DNA of 64,000 nucleotides, from NCBI RefSeq assembly GCF_009882915.1, contig NZ_WTUW01000002.1, positions 558,309-622,308 on the forward strand. Direction: 5' to 3'. Position 1 is the stretch's first letter. Each line of letters starts with the position of its first letter. The position numbers and the translations under genes were made by a program. The DNA comes from Sneathiella litorea. GTDB taxonomy: Bacteria > Pseudomonadota > Alphaproteobacteria > Sneathiellales > Sneathiellaceae. The notes beneath the pieces were generated by a model that searched no databases, was not told the DNA's origin, and saw nothing but the letters and a program-made list of their open reading frames with translations. Below, in pieces: positions 53,501 to 61,492 of the stretch.

Positions 53501-54275
53501 CAGCTACCGCGTCATCAGCCGCTTTTTCCTTCTCAGTTTCTATTTTTTTATCGGCTTTCCGGATGTCAAAAACGATACTTTTCTTAACGCGAAAACCGCG
53601 GGATGTACTGTTCGGCAGCAGTTGGACGGTGACTTGTGTTTTGCCATCCACTTCTGAAACCGCGACCGACTTTGCCAGGTCGAGGGGATCACGGTTAAAT
53701 GCCGAAACCTCCATCTTGGCCAAGGCATCAAAGGTAATGATCAGCTTATCTTCAGTGGTACGGCTGCTATAGGTCGTTGTCGCTGTTGGCCAGTCAAATA
53801 CAAGACGACTGAAACCCGCATGATCTCCGCTCCTTAATTTGACTGGAACTTTGTTATCCCCTGGCTGTTTCGTCTTTACGTCGGATACTTTTTCCAGTTC
53901 GACAATGACAGCATTCCCGTCTTTGCGAGAGGCTATCCGGACGTCGCTTTTCAACAGAAAGCGAACGGATTGCCGTCCCTCAAGAAGTTCACCTTTGCCG
54001 ACATACTTCTCCAAGGCGCTGGAGGCTGCGGCAAGATCTGTATCAAAAGGTTTGGTAAAACGGATATAGAGATACCCCTCTTCCAGCTCTGTGGTGAATT
54101 CTGCTGGCTCCTCCCAATTAAAGACAATCCGACCGACATTATCCCTGTCCGCAGCAGTCACGGTAACCGGTGCGGCGGCCATCGCTTCACTCAAGAGAAG
54201 CGCAACAACCAGCATACTGATGAACACCAACTGCCCAACACGAAGCCTAACCCCATGATTTATAATACGGTTCAT
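50547..54275 (-). CDS. Large periplasmic TPR protein of the flagellar motor cluster
   Basis: A 1242-residue exported protein of unknown function, last gene of the fliL–motB unit. A Sec signal (about 1–33, VGQLVFISMLVVALLLSEAMA) is followed by three AMIN-like beta modules with the recurring pattern RLxFxW (GRIVFNWEEPAEF; SRLVFDWPTATTT; FRLIFPWDEPAAM), separated by a ~250-residue Pro/Glu/Ala-rich linker. The C-terminal half is alpha-helical with TPR-like repeats (AEALGALNDLIRTYPK; YVATGEIGNGLETYKRIVRHFP). The ATG at 54275 has AAGGAAAA before it, one base after the MotB-like stop; the open frame extends further upstream but lies inside motB. It may bind peptidoglycan or motor parts. Confidence 0.85.
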   Translation of the reverse strand: MNRIINHGVRLRVGQLVFISMLVVALLLSEAMAAAPVTVTAADRDNVGRIVFNWEEPAEFTTELEEGYLYIRFTKPFDTDLAAASSALEKYVGKGELLEGRQSVRFLLKSDVRIASRKDGNAVIVELEKVSDVKTKQPGDNKVPVKLRSGDHAGFSRLVFDWPTATTTYSSRTTEDKLIITFDALAKMEVSAFNRDPLDLAKSVAVSEVDGKTQVTVQLLPNSTSRGFRVKKSIVFDIRKADKKIETEKEKAADDAVAEPTPVAETAPEPAKIAEVQQATAQVQDEPEKTEPTAIDETSQQESEVRAEPLARTPQKGPVIELPIVKLEPRKSRAKPEPLEKSVEQAVARNDTARELPAPKPVAGSEVVKVSAPDSDEGLNFISPASGSAIVAISPTIMLDPPVADKEVAEIERTKEEPLVIKDAGEEAVAKVEPKVVVSSRLEAPKGSRLNVKIANLKDGFRLIFPWDEPAAMAMFESGGAHWIVFDRVSTVDFKNLSGPYKFLVSNARQLDHTTATLLRFNVREGYAPKVNKVNDEWYVDFQLDAEPSITHPLGVQTQGISASEFRAFIPAVNNGKEIRFMDPAGSEELVAMPLNGSGWGIEKERVFNSITVLSTVQGIALKSTAASIRVGYEQNGLAVTAISNEFAAPMEPKEIPKKPGEEIYPTPEIEKAQFVRLAEWRQVNPLLYTIRKQELQNAVATAAKKEKRQAKITLAKFYVGQKHNAEALGALNDLIRTYPKIEKDREYRLLKGLAQLGMHRYEAAANTLYHRDFEGDVEVAPWRGVVSAALGDWERAAQELNFSAPAFNVYEKEWRDHFRLLQARAALENIDVNLAKQALEHVKTPETKEQKAEKAYLEGVLALQLSDFPTASAKFSEVVKIGYRPATEKARFNKINVDLVAKLITPEQAIAEIEKLDFAWRGDELEVEMQKRLGDLYVATGEIGNGLETYKRIVRHFPRSPYSRDLGRKMNNLFAELFLDGAADELPPVKALAIYYQYRELTPVGDRGDKMIQMLADRLTRVDLLEQAAQLLEHQVNFRLKGLEKAKAGTKLAVVHLWNGKPEEALRVLYDTRWRQLSPEERKERIYIEARAQAGLQHYREALNLIERDNSLEADELRAEIHWKSRNWARAIPAIEKLIGNGSSSSDEDFARLDRQRIMQIAVAHNLSNDKAGIRNLRQKYIDQMEGTADQAAFDLITKQNDPSETDFRERATVIAEVGKLESFMAGYREKLENGDFWATY

Positions 54276-54276
54276 A

Positions 54277-54999
54277 TTATTTTCCTTGCCCCTCAGCCTC
54301 TCGCACGACGATGTCCACGCGTCGTGCCAGCGCATATTTTCTATCCTCGTCATCAACGAGAATGAGTTCATTAAAACGGGAATCCGCCATGCCAAAAACC
54401 CGTATCGGATTGCTGTATCCAGAATTTTCAAGTTCGTTCGCGACCGACATTGCCCGGGCAAGTGACAGCGCCCAGTTATTCGGATATTTTGCCGTTGGAG
54501 ACGTGATCGGGTCCGGGTCTGTATGACCATAGACCTCAACCTGATTGCTGATATGACGGAGAGCCGTCCCAATCATGTTAATCACCTCTGCGACATCGCT
54601 GCCTTCTTTCTCCGCCCCGGACCTGAAGAAATCCCACCCGGCAAGAGAAATGACCAACCGTTCTTCGGCGCGAAAGATATCGACGTTAGCGAGTAACGAA
54701 TTCTGCTGTTTCTTCCCGTTCAGAATGTGTTCCAGATAGGCGAGATCAATGGCTTTCGGCTCATTGATCATGGCCATATTCTTATCCGCCTCGCCCGTCT
54801 TGGTCACCAGGTTGGTAATATCACTCATCTTGTTACCAAAGGTTTCCGACAGGGTCTGCCAGCGATCAACCTTGATTTCGCTCATCGAGAATAGAAGCAC
54901 AAAAAAGGCGAGTAACAGAGCGAGCAAATCGGCCAGAGACGTCATCCAGGCTGTACTGGTATTTGTGGGCTCCTTGCGCAGTGGGAACAGAAAATTCAT
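54277..54999 (-). CDS. motB: MotB-like flagellar motor protein with channel aspartate
   Basis: Stator-type protein of 240 residues. One membrane helix at ~17–40 (MTSLADLLALLLAFFVLLFS) contains Asp24 at the position of the proton-carrying Asp of MotB. A plug-like segment follows, then an OmpA-type peptidoglycan-binding domain (VEVYGHTDPDPITSP, NNWALSLARAMSVANEL, RRVDIVV). The short domain and missing N-terminal charged tail make it shorter than E. coli MotB. No motA gene is in the window. It overlaps the upstream MotB-like gene by ATGA. Confidence 0.82.
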   Translation of the reverse strand: MNFLFPLRKEPTNTSTAWMTSLADLLALLLAFFVLLFSMSEIKVDRWQTLSETFGNKMSDITNLVTKTGEADKNMAMINEPKAIDLAYLEHILNGKKQQNSLLANVDIFRAEERLVISLAGWDFFRSGAEKEGSDVAEVINMIGTALRHISNQVEVYGHTDPDPITSPTAKYPNNWALSLARAMSVANELENSGYSNPIRVFGMADSRFNELILVDDEDRKYALARRVDIVVREAEGQGK

Positions 55000-55709
55000 T
55001 TCGGGCTTACCTCCGGCCGGAACTGGAACTCCAGTGAAGGGCGCAGAAAAAAGCTGAAATGGATAAACCCGGCATCTCCCGCCGCCATTCCGATGGAGAT
55101 ATTCCGGGAAGGCACTCCCTTCTCCATGAGGAGCTGTGAAAGATAGCTAATCCGCTGTGCGGCGATATCGTCTGCCATATCGCCAATTTCAGGAAGTGTT
55201 ACCCCGGTACCGATGAGAATTTCGAGATCAGTTGCAATGTTGTTATTCCGGGCAATCAGCGTTGTTGCCACATCCTCTAGAAATGTACCTAGAGTGTCGC
55301 GCAATTCCAGGCTGCGGTAAGCGAATAATTGGCGGATCGGAACGGAGAACTGAAGTCGCGTTCCCCCTTTTGTAAAACGAGATTCTATAAGGGGAACAGC
55401 AGTTTCAAAAACATTCTTCAGTTTCGCATGAAAGGTCTGCGTCCCTTGCTCTTCCCCGGAAAGCTTCTTCTGCCGATCCGCCGGTGTATCGGTGGACAGG
55501 CCTGCAAAGGCAATATTTACGCTTCCAAGAACCGTTCGCACACGTTCTTCCTGCATAACGGAAATCGAATGCAGAAAGATAAAAAAGGCGAGCAGTAGAA
55601 GATACAGTGAAACGAAGATAACGGCGTTGGCATTGTTTTCCCGTGCCGGGCCCGTCAAAGACTCCCCGATATCGAGTATCACCGTGTTTTGATTTTCCGT
55701 CCCGCTCAC
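54996..55709 (-). CDS. Second MotB-like protein, channel aspartate missing
   Basis: A 237-residue protein with one membrane helix at ~29–52 (AVIFVSLYLLLLAFFIFLHS). Aligned on the shared LLLAFF block with the neighbouring protein, the channel Asp position is Ser34. The C-terminal part is a diverged OmpA-like domain (ISYLSQLLMEKGVPSRNISIG). It is immediately upstream of motB and coupled by ATGA. It may form a heterodimer with the active MotB or be structural. A proton-channel role on its own is unlikely. Confidence 0.75.
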   Translation of the reverse strand: MSGTENQNTVILDIGESLTGPARENNANAVIFVSLYLLLLAFFIFLHSISVMQEERVRTVLGSVNIAFAGLSTDTPADRQKKLSGEEQGTQTFHAKLKNVFETAVPLIESRFTKGGTRLQFSVPIRQLFAYRSLELRDTLGTFLEDVATTLIARNNNIATDLEILIGTGVTLPEIGDMADDIAAQRISYLSQLLMEKGVPSRNISIGMAAGDAGFIHFSFFLRPSLEFQFRPEVSPK

Positions 55710-55850
55710 CCGGTCACCTGCCTATTTGTTCAAACACTTCGTCTCAGCGTTTTGAGATAGGCAAATTTTACCCGGCATTGGTTAATCAGCGGTAAAGAGG
55801 AGCGGTAATTCTCTTAATTTACCGCAAGAATAAAAAATCCTAATCAGTGA

Positions 55851-56549
55851 CTAGCTTTTGTCGTCATCCGCTCCCGGAAGTTGACGGCGCGTTGCCAGCT
55901 CAACGGTCAGCTTGTTCGCGCGTTTGCCATTCATCGCCGCCAAGATAGAGGCCATTTTGGCTTCCTTAATCTTGCTTGCGACATCGATCAGGATTTCCAT
56001 TTCAAGATCGTTGAAAATACGCGCCGCATCTTTCGGCTTCATTTTTTCATAAATCTTGACCAGGCTGTCCATTTGAGCCTTTTCCTGTTCATCATGGGCT
56101 TGCAGAAGAGAATTAAGAGTAGCCTCCATCTCTTTTAATTTATTGATTTTTTCATCAATTCTCGTTTCCGTCGCCTTGAGCAGATTATCACGCATATCCA
56201 ACTCTTCGTTACGGCGGTCAAGTTCCGCGCGGCGATCAACCAAACGTTCAAGAACAGCAATTTCACTCTTTGAGTACTGATGCGCGACTGCAGGTTCCGT
56301 CGATGCAACCGTCGCTTCCCTGGCGGCCTCATCAACCGACGCTGCCTCAGCAGCCGTCACTTGTTCCTCGGTGTCTGTAGCGACTGCGTCCGGCTTAACA
56401 TCTTCTTTCGCTTCACTGGCTTGCGCCTTGGCAACTTCGACATCGAAAAGAACGCCCTGTGCATCCGTCCAGACAGCGCTCAGTTTGAGGCTGAATATCA
56501 AACCCAGCGCAACGACCGTAACGGGCAAAATACGAATATGTTTCATCAT
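55851..56549 (-). CDS. motE: MotE/MgtE-N-domain flagellar protein
   Basis: A 232-residue exported protein: N-terminal signal or anchor (RILPVTVVALGLIFSLKLSAV), an Ala/Glu-rich linker, a coiled coil (~95–150) and a C-terminal MgtE-N-like domain (VKIYEKMKPKDAARIFNDLEMEI split by acidic residues, VASKIKEAKMASILAAMN). This is the layout of MotE, the periplasmic chaperone of rhizobial motor proteins, and of FliG-like FlbB relatives. It lies between DUF6468 and the MotB pair. Confidence 0.82.
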   Translation of the reverse strand: MMKHIRILPVTVVALGLIFSLKLSAVWTDAQGVLFDVEVAKAQASEAKEDVKPDAVATDTEEQVTAAEAASVDEAAREATVASTEPAVAHQYSKSEIAVLERLVDRRAELDRRNEELDMRDNLLKATETRIDEKINKLKEMEATLNSLLQAHDEQEKAQMDSLVKIYEKMKPKDAARIFNDLEMEILIDVASKIKEAKMASILAAMNGKRANKLTVELATRRQLPGADDDKS

Positions 56550-56563
56550 CTAGCGGCCCTGCC

Positions 56564-57046
56564 TCAAGTCGATTTCGTCAGCATGTCAAAAAGTTCCTTT
56601 TCCGCGTCGGAGCGAAATTTCGTCGGCTCCTCCGTCGGACGCGGCGGCGCAATATCATCGTCATCGAAAAGGCCGGCAGGGTCGTCATCATAAATTCCGG
56701 TAAACTCTCGTTTAGAAGAAGACTCCACGCCCTTTTGAAGGCGATCGGCAATGCGCGTGCTACTAGCGTTAATCAGTTGCAGCTCTTCAATGAGTTCACG
56801 TGCCTGCTTGATTTCGACGGCAAACTGACTGCCGGTCGTAGATGCCAGTGTCTTCAACTCCTCCACCCCGGTTTTCGACCGAACGAGCGCCTTGTCAAAT
56901 TCTTCTGTCAACTGGCGCAGTTCCGTATGGGCGTCACGCATATTCGATAAGCGCTTGTTTAGCATCGCGCAATAGCCGATGGTTGCCAGCAGCAATCCGA
57001 CAAGAAATAGATTTAGCAGAAAATCGAGGGGTAAGTTTTCCATCAT
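56564..57046 (-). CDS. DUF6468 domain protein of the fliM-motE cluster
   Basis: A 160-residue protein starting MMENLPLDFLLNLFL with one N-terminal membrane helix (~8–26) and a long coiled coil (LTEEFDKALVRSKTGVEEL and onward), then a disordered acidic tail. Proteins of this type lie between fliM and motE in many alphaproteobacteria; the role is unknown, probably flagellar. The ATG at 57046 lies just after the fliM stop; the longer frame to 57196 overlaps fliM and is not used. Confidence 0.78.
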   Translation of the reverse strand: MMENLPLDFLLNLFLVGLLLATIGYCAMLNKRLSNMRDAHTELRQLTEEFDKALVRSKTGVEELKTLASTTGSQFAVEIKQARELIEELQLINASSTRIADRLQKGVESSSKREFTGIYDDDPAGLFDDDDIAPPRPTEEPTKFRSDAEKELFDMLTKST

Positions 57047-57050
57047 TATT

Positions 57051-58106
57051 CTAACCCATTGGCCTGAGTGACTTATCAACCTTGACCGCAATGTTCTGGC
57101 CCGACCGCCCCATTTTACCCGACACCATCGAGATACCGCCGCAACGCAAGGTCGTCGGGCTATCCGGTGAGGCATTAAACATGACCGTATCACCAATTTT
57201 CAGGTTCAAAACATCATTTAGCGACATCTTTTTTTCATCAAGAACGGCCTGGATATCAACCTCGGTCGACCATAATTCGGTTGCCAGATGATTTTCCCAG
57301 ATGCTGTCGCGACCAAATTTTTCACCCATGAACATCTGCAGGAGCAACTCTCGAACGGGTTCCAGAGTTGCGTATGGCAAAAGCATTTCCAACCGACCGC
57401 CGCGATCTTCCATATCGATCCGAAGCTTGATCAGGATTGCCGCATTGGCCGGACGGGCAATCGTCGCGAAGCGCGGATTAGTCTCAATTCGCTCATGCCG
57501 GAATGTAACCGGGCTCAAAGGTTCGAAGGCACCTGTCATGTCGGCAAGAACAACTGAAATCATTCGCTCCACCAGATTGCGTTCGATGGTCGTATAAGGA
57601 CGGCCTTCGATCCGCATCGCCGCTGTCCCGCGACGACCACCGAGCAGGACGTCGACCACCGAGTAAATCAGGGAGCTTTCGACCATGATCAGACCGAAAT
57701 TGTCCCACTCTTCTGCGCGGAAAACGCTCAAGATAGCGGGCAGCGGAATGGAGTTAAGGTAATCACCAAAACGGATAGAGGTAATATTATCAAGACTGAC
57801 TTCAACATTATCGGATGTAAAGTTACGCAGCGATGTCGTCATCATCCGAACCAGCCGGTCGAACACCACTTCCAGCATCGGGAGGCGTTCATAATTGACC
57901 AACGCGGAATTGATAATGGCCCTGATACCGGAACTATCAGGGCTATCTTCGCCTTCCATGTCAAAACCGAGCAGGCTGTCGATTTCATCCTGGTTCAGAA
58001 CACGCGTGCTATGACCACCTATGTCCTCGGCAGAATCGTCGCCTTCTCCGTCTTCCATATCCGCCATTGCCGCGGCCATTTCCATTTCTTCGTCTTGATC
58101 AGACAT
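57051..58106 (-). CDS. fliM: Flagellar motor switch protein FliM
   Basis: C-ring component that binds phospho-CheY and controls rotation direction. The CheY-binding segment LNQDEIDSLLG is at ~37–47 after an unusually acidic N-terminal tail. The middle domain (SIRFGDYLNSIPLPAILSVF, VDVLLGGRRG) and the SpoA-like C-terminal domain (LNLKIGDTVMFNASPDSP) are complete. Length is 351 residues. It follows fliL by nine bases. Confidence 0.95.
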   Translation of the reverse strand: MSDQDEEMEMAAAMADMEDGEGDDSAEDIGGHSTRVLNQDEIDSLLGFDMEGEDSPDSSGIRAIINSALVNYERLPMLEVVFDRLVRMMTTSLRNFTSDNVEVSLDNITSIRFGDYLNSIPLPAILSVFRAEEWDNFGLIMVESSLIYSVVDVLLGGRRGTAAMRIEGRPYTTIERNLVERMISVVLADMTGAFEPLSPVTFRHERIETNPRFATIARPANAAILIKLRIDMEDRGGRLEMLLPYATLEPVRELLLQMFMGEKFGRDSIWENHLATELWSTEVDIQAVLDEKKMSLNDVLNLKIGDTVMFNASPDSPTTLRCGGISMVSGKMGRSGQNIAVKVDKSLRPMG

Positions 58107-58115
58107 ATACTTTAC

Positions 58116-58643
58116 CTACTGAACCAGCATTTCTTTAAACAATACGTCATTCACCTTGACGGGAGCGGCTGAACTATTGATCCGCATCAGCAACTCCTCT
58201 TTAAGGCGAAAAACCCCTTGGGACCCGTTCAGATCCTCTTTCCGCAGTTCACGAAGATAAACCTGGAAATTATCCATGATCCGCGGGATCAGAAGCTCCA
58301 GATCCGCAATAGCGGATTCATCTTCCAGTTCCAGCGAGACGCCAAGTTTCAGAAAGCTGCTTGATGAGTTGCTCGTGCTGAGATTGACCAGCATTTCAGG
58401 CAAATCGTAGAATACAACTTTCTTGTTCTTCGCTGCGGCTTCGGCAGCAATTTCTTCGTCTGTTGGCTCTGGTGCATCGAATACACCGGCAAAATAAGCC
58501 CCACCGGCCCCACCGCCAATAATGAGCAGGGGCAAAAGAATAAAAAGAACCATAACTTTACCGCTAAGCTTCTTTTTTTTCTTCGGCTCGCCACCTTCTT
58601 CCTGATCGGCGTCCAAAGCCTCTTCTTCAGTCTTGTCAACCAT
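58116..58643 (-). CDS. fliL: Flagellar basal body-associated protein FliL
   Basis: Inner-membrane protein that supports the stator. The ATG at 58643 (MVDKTEEEALD, AAGGT upstream) gives 175 residues; the reading from 58853 adds an unlikely leader. A charged cytoplasmic start with a lysine run is followed by one membrane helix (VMVLFILLPLLIIGGGAGG) and a periplasmic stomatin-like domain (YDLPEMLVNLSTS, LKLGVSLELED). It heads the unit fliL–fliM–DUF6468–motE–motB pair–TPR. Confidence 0.92.
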   Translation of the reverse strand: MVDKTEEEALDADQEEGGEPKKKKKLSGKVMVLFILLPLLIIGGGAGGAYFAGVFDAPEPTDEEIAAEAAAKNKKVVFYDLPEMLVNLSTSNSSSSFLKLGVSLELEDESAIADLELLIPRIMDNFQVYLRELRKEDLNGSQGVFRLKEELLMRINSSAAPVKVNDVLFKEMLVQ

Positions 58644-58899
58644 CGTTCGTTGCGTACCTTTGACAAATGAGACCGTTAATAACTGATCACAGATTAGGCC
58701 GCTTTGGTTAACAAGAGGTTGATGCCTTCCAAATCTTTTACAGAAAGCCGCAAATTTTACGGATAAATGGAAATCTACCGGCGGGCCTTTCCAGTGTACT
58801 GGGAAAAAATTGCCGCCTGTGACAGGATTTACACCGCTGACTTTCCGCCCCAACTTACATATTTATATCTAAGTATTTGTTTTAATTAATATTTTTTTC
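58644..58899. other. Divergent region between fliL and flgF
   Basis: The 312-base gap 58644–58955 has no credible gene. A sigma-54-like promoter serves flgF (58900–58915). For fliL I see no matching TGGCAC-N5-TTGC on the minus strand; a TGGCAC at 58942–58937 lacks a -12 element. Confidence 0.5.
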
Positions 58900-58915
58900 T
58901 GGCACGGGGTCTGCA
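58900..58915 (+). promoter_or_regulatory. Sigma-54-type promoter of flgFGAH
   Basis: TGGCACG-GGGT-CTGCA matches the -24/-12 consensus TGGCACG-N4-TTGCA with one mismatch and the invariant GG and GC in phase. It is 41 bases before the flgF start. Class II/III flagellar genes of alphaproteobacteria with FliX/FlbD use such promoters, and fliX is in this window. Confidence 0.78.
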
Positions 58916-58955
58916 TATACTTAGGCAGATCATTTTGTGCCAGAAAGGCAGAGAT

Positions 58956-59678
58956 ATGGAAAACGCAGTATTCATAGGATTGTCCCAGCAGATGGCGCTG
59001 AAACGGCGCATGGACATTACCGCAAATAACCTCGCGAACGTTAACACGACCGCTTTTAAGAGCGAACATCCGTTGTTTGAGGAGTTCCTTGTTAAACGGC
59101 CGGACCAGGACGCTGTCTCCTTTGTTCAGGACTATGGCAGCTATCGTGACCTGCGCGAAGGCGAGTTTACCCATACTGGCCGGCCCCTTGATCTTGCCAT
59201 CAGCGGAGAGGGATATTTCTCCATCGAAACGCCAGAAGGTATTCGATATACACGCAATGGCAGCTTCCGTCTCGACCCTGATGGCAATATCGTAACCATC
59301 AACAACCAGGCTTTGCTGGATGAAAACAACCGCAAAATTACGGTTAATCTCCAGTTCCAGGAACTCACTGTTGCACCGGACGGCACGGTAACGACCGGCC
59401 CGGGGCAAACGCAGAAAATCGGCCTCTTCGATTTTGAAAACCCGCAAGTTCTAAAACAGGTCGGCAGCGGCCTTTATGACGCGGAAAATTTCCAGCCACA
59501 GGCCACAACCGACGTTAACATCATGCAGCGCACTCTGGAAAAGTCGAACGTCCAGCCCATTCTGGAGATGACAGCGATGATTGACATCATGCGGGCCTAT
59601 CAATCAGCCCAACAGCTGCTGGATTCAGAACATGAACTGCAGATGAAAACCATCGAAGAAATGCCTACGGTACAGTAA
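58956..59678 (+). CDS. flgF: Flagellar basal-body rod protein FlgF
   Basis: Proximal rod protein, secreted by the flagellar type III apparatus. The ATG at 58956 (MENAVFIGLSQQMALKRRMD) has AAAGGCAGAG upstream. The N-terminal rod motif ITANNLANVNTTAFKSEHP and the C-terminal SNVQPILEMTAMIDIMRAYQ are typical; 240 residues. It is the first gene of flgF–flgG–flgA–flgH. Confidence 0.94.
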   Translation: MENAVFIGLSQQMALKRRMDITANNLANVNTTAFKSEHPLFEEFLVKRPDQDAVSFVQDYGSYRDLREGEFTHTGRPLDLAISGEGYFSIETPEGIRYTRNGSFRLDPDGNIVTINNQALLDENNRKITVNLQFQELTVAPDGTVTTGPGQTQKIGLFDFENPQVLKQVGSGLYDAENFQPQATTDVNIMQRTLEKSNVQPILEMTAMIDIMRAYQSAQQLLDSEHELQMKTIEEMPTVQ

Positions 59679-59693
59679 AGAAGGAAAAAGATA

Positions 59694-60482
59694 ATGCGAG
59701 CACTTGGTATTGCCGCCACAGGTATGTTGGCCCAGCAGCTTAACGTAGATGTTATTTCGAATAATATCGCCAACATGACCACAACCGCCTTTAAGCGTCA
59801 GCGCGCGGAGTTTCAGGACTTATTGTATCAGGATATGGAACGTGCCGGTGCGGCATCTTCGGATGCAGGGACGATTGTTCCGGCCGGTATCCAGATCGGT
59901 GTCGGTGTAAAAACCGCCTCGGTCTATCGTATCACGGAACAGGGCGGGCTGGAATCAACAGGGAATACCTACGACTTGGCTGTTCAGGGCGAAGGGTACT
60001 TCCGTGTTCTGCTCCCCAGCGGGGAAGAAGCATACAGCCGGGCAGGTTCATTTCAGTTGAGCCCCACCGGTGAAATCGTAACGCAGGACGGATTTACAGT
60101 CATCCCCAGCATCACCATTCCGCAGGACGCCACCAGCGTAACCATTAACCCGAGTGGTGAGGTGGAAGTCCAGATCGATGGACAGGTCAATCTGCAGACC
60201 GTGGGTCAGCTTGATCTCGCTATTTTCTTTAACGAAGGCGGTCTGCAACCACTGGGCGATAGCCTTTACAAAGAAAGTACGGCATCTGGCGCCCCGACAA
60301 TCGGCGTGCCCGGCTCCACCGGCTTTGGCACCCTCCGTCAGGGATATCTTGAAATGTCCAACGTGAATGCCGTGCAGGAAATCACCCAGCTCATCAGTGC
60401 CCAGCGCGCGTATGAAATGAACTCGAAAACGATTACTGCCGCCGACGAAATGATGTCCGTTACCAACCAGCTCGGACGATAA
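59694..60482 (+). CDS. flgG: Flagellar distal rod protein FlgG
   Basis: Main distal rod subunit, 262 residues. It starts MRALGIAATGMLAQQLNVDV, has SNNIANMTTTAFKRQRAEFQDLLYQ, a central FlgG domain and the C-terminal LEMSNVNAVQEITQLISAQR helix. It follows flgF by 15 bases. Confidence 0.96.
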   Translation: MRALGIAATGMLAQQLNVDVISNNIANMTTTAFKRQRAEFQDLLYQDMERAGAASSDAGTIVPAGIQIGVGVKTASVYRITEQGGLESTGNTYDLAVQGEGYFRVLLPSGEEAYSRAGSFQLSPTGEIVTQDGFTVIPSITIPQDATSVTINPSGEVEVQIDGQVNLQTVGQLDLAIFFNEGGLQPLGDSLYKESTASGAPTIGVPGSTGFGTLRQGYLEMSNVNAVQEITQLISAQRAYEMNSKTITAADEMMSVTNQLGR

Positions 60483-60509
60483 AAACTTTCTAGAATGAAA
60501 GAGACAGCT

Positions 60510-61481
60510 ATGAAATATCTTACAATCGTTTTAGCACTGATAATCGCCGTAACCGCGCCGACAGTTGCTGTCGCCGCTGATACGATAACCCTTCGCCGTG
60601 ATATTACCGTCGAAGGGGAGCAGATTACTATTGGCGATCTTTTCATCGGTGCGGGTGACAAAGCAGCGCAAGTCATTGCGCCCGCTCCCGCTCCCGGTAA
60701 AGCAACAGTGTTCAAGGCTGTCTCTGTCGCGCGCTATGTTCATTCACATGGACTTGATTGGCGTCCGGCAACACCGATCCGTCGCATTTCGGTTCGCCGT
60801 TTGGGAACGACCATCTCGCATCAGGTTATAACCGATCAAATTCGGGCCGCCCTGGAATATGAACTGGATCTGGACCTTTTCGAAATGAACCTGCCAATAC
60901 AAAACCTGAACATTCAGATCGCTGCGGAACAGCCACAGACCGTATCCGTCGAGAATCTTTATGTGAATAAGGAAAGTGGTCAGTTCGTTGCTGAAATTCT
61001 TGCGCCAGCCCATTCAGAAAATGGTCAGCGCATCAGGTTAAATGGACAGGTTCACCAGCAGATTCTGGTCCCGGTTCTTAAACGTTTTAAATCCGCAGGC
61101 GAGGAAATCCGCGAGAGTGACATTGACTTTAAAGCGGAACGCGTCAGCAAGGTAGGACACCATGTCGTTCTTGACGCCGCCCATCTAATCGGCAAGAGTC
61201 CCCGGCGGTCCGTTCGTTCCGGGATGCCCATCAACATCAGCAACCTGGGAGATCCCGTGCTTGTGGAGAAAGGCAAGCTGGTCGCCGTAACACTGGAACA
61301 GGGTGGTATGTACTTATCCGTAATGGGACGCACATTGGAAACCGGCGGTGAAGATGACGTGATCCGGGTTGAAAACATTAACAGCCGCAAAATTATCCAG
61401 GCGCAGGTTATCAACTCGCAAGAAGTGCGGATCATTACCCGCCAGCCTCAGTTGGCGTCCGCTAGCGACATCAAAGAATAA
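60510..61481 (+). CDS. flgA: P-ring assembly chaperone FlgA
   Basis: Periplasmic chaperone for P-ring (FlgI) assembly. The ATG at 60510 gives a Sec signal (KYLTIVLALIIAVTAPTVAVAA). The SAF-type domain is at the C-terminal half (GEEIRESDIDFKAERV, IGKSPRRSVRSGMPI, VTLEQGGMYLSVMGRTL). Length is 323 residues; an in-frame ATG at 60495 has no ribosome site. Confidence 0.92.
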   Translation: MKYLTIVLALIIAVTAPTVAVAADTITLRRDITVEGEQITIGDLFIGAGDKAAQVIAPAPAPGKATVFKAVSVARYVHSHGLDWRPATPIRRISVRRLGTTISHQVITDQIRAALEYELDLDLFEMNLPIQNLNIQIAAEQPQTVSVENLYVNKESGQFVAEILAPAHSENGQRIRLNGQVHQQILVPVLKRFKSAGEEIRESDIDFKAERVSKVGHHVVLDAAHLIGKSPRRSVRSGMPINISNLGDPVLVEKGKLVAVTLEQGGMYLSVMGRTLETGGEDDVIRVENINSRKIIQAQVINSQEVRIITRQPQLASASDIKE

Positions 61482-61492
61482 AGGAGCACCCC

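Noticed and set aside
58937-58942. Minus-strand TGGCAC as sigma-54 promoter for fliL
   Set aside because: No GC-containing -12 element lies at the required spacing, and it is almost 300 bases from the fliL start.
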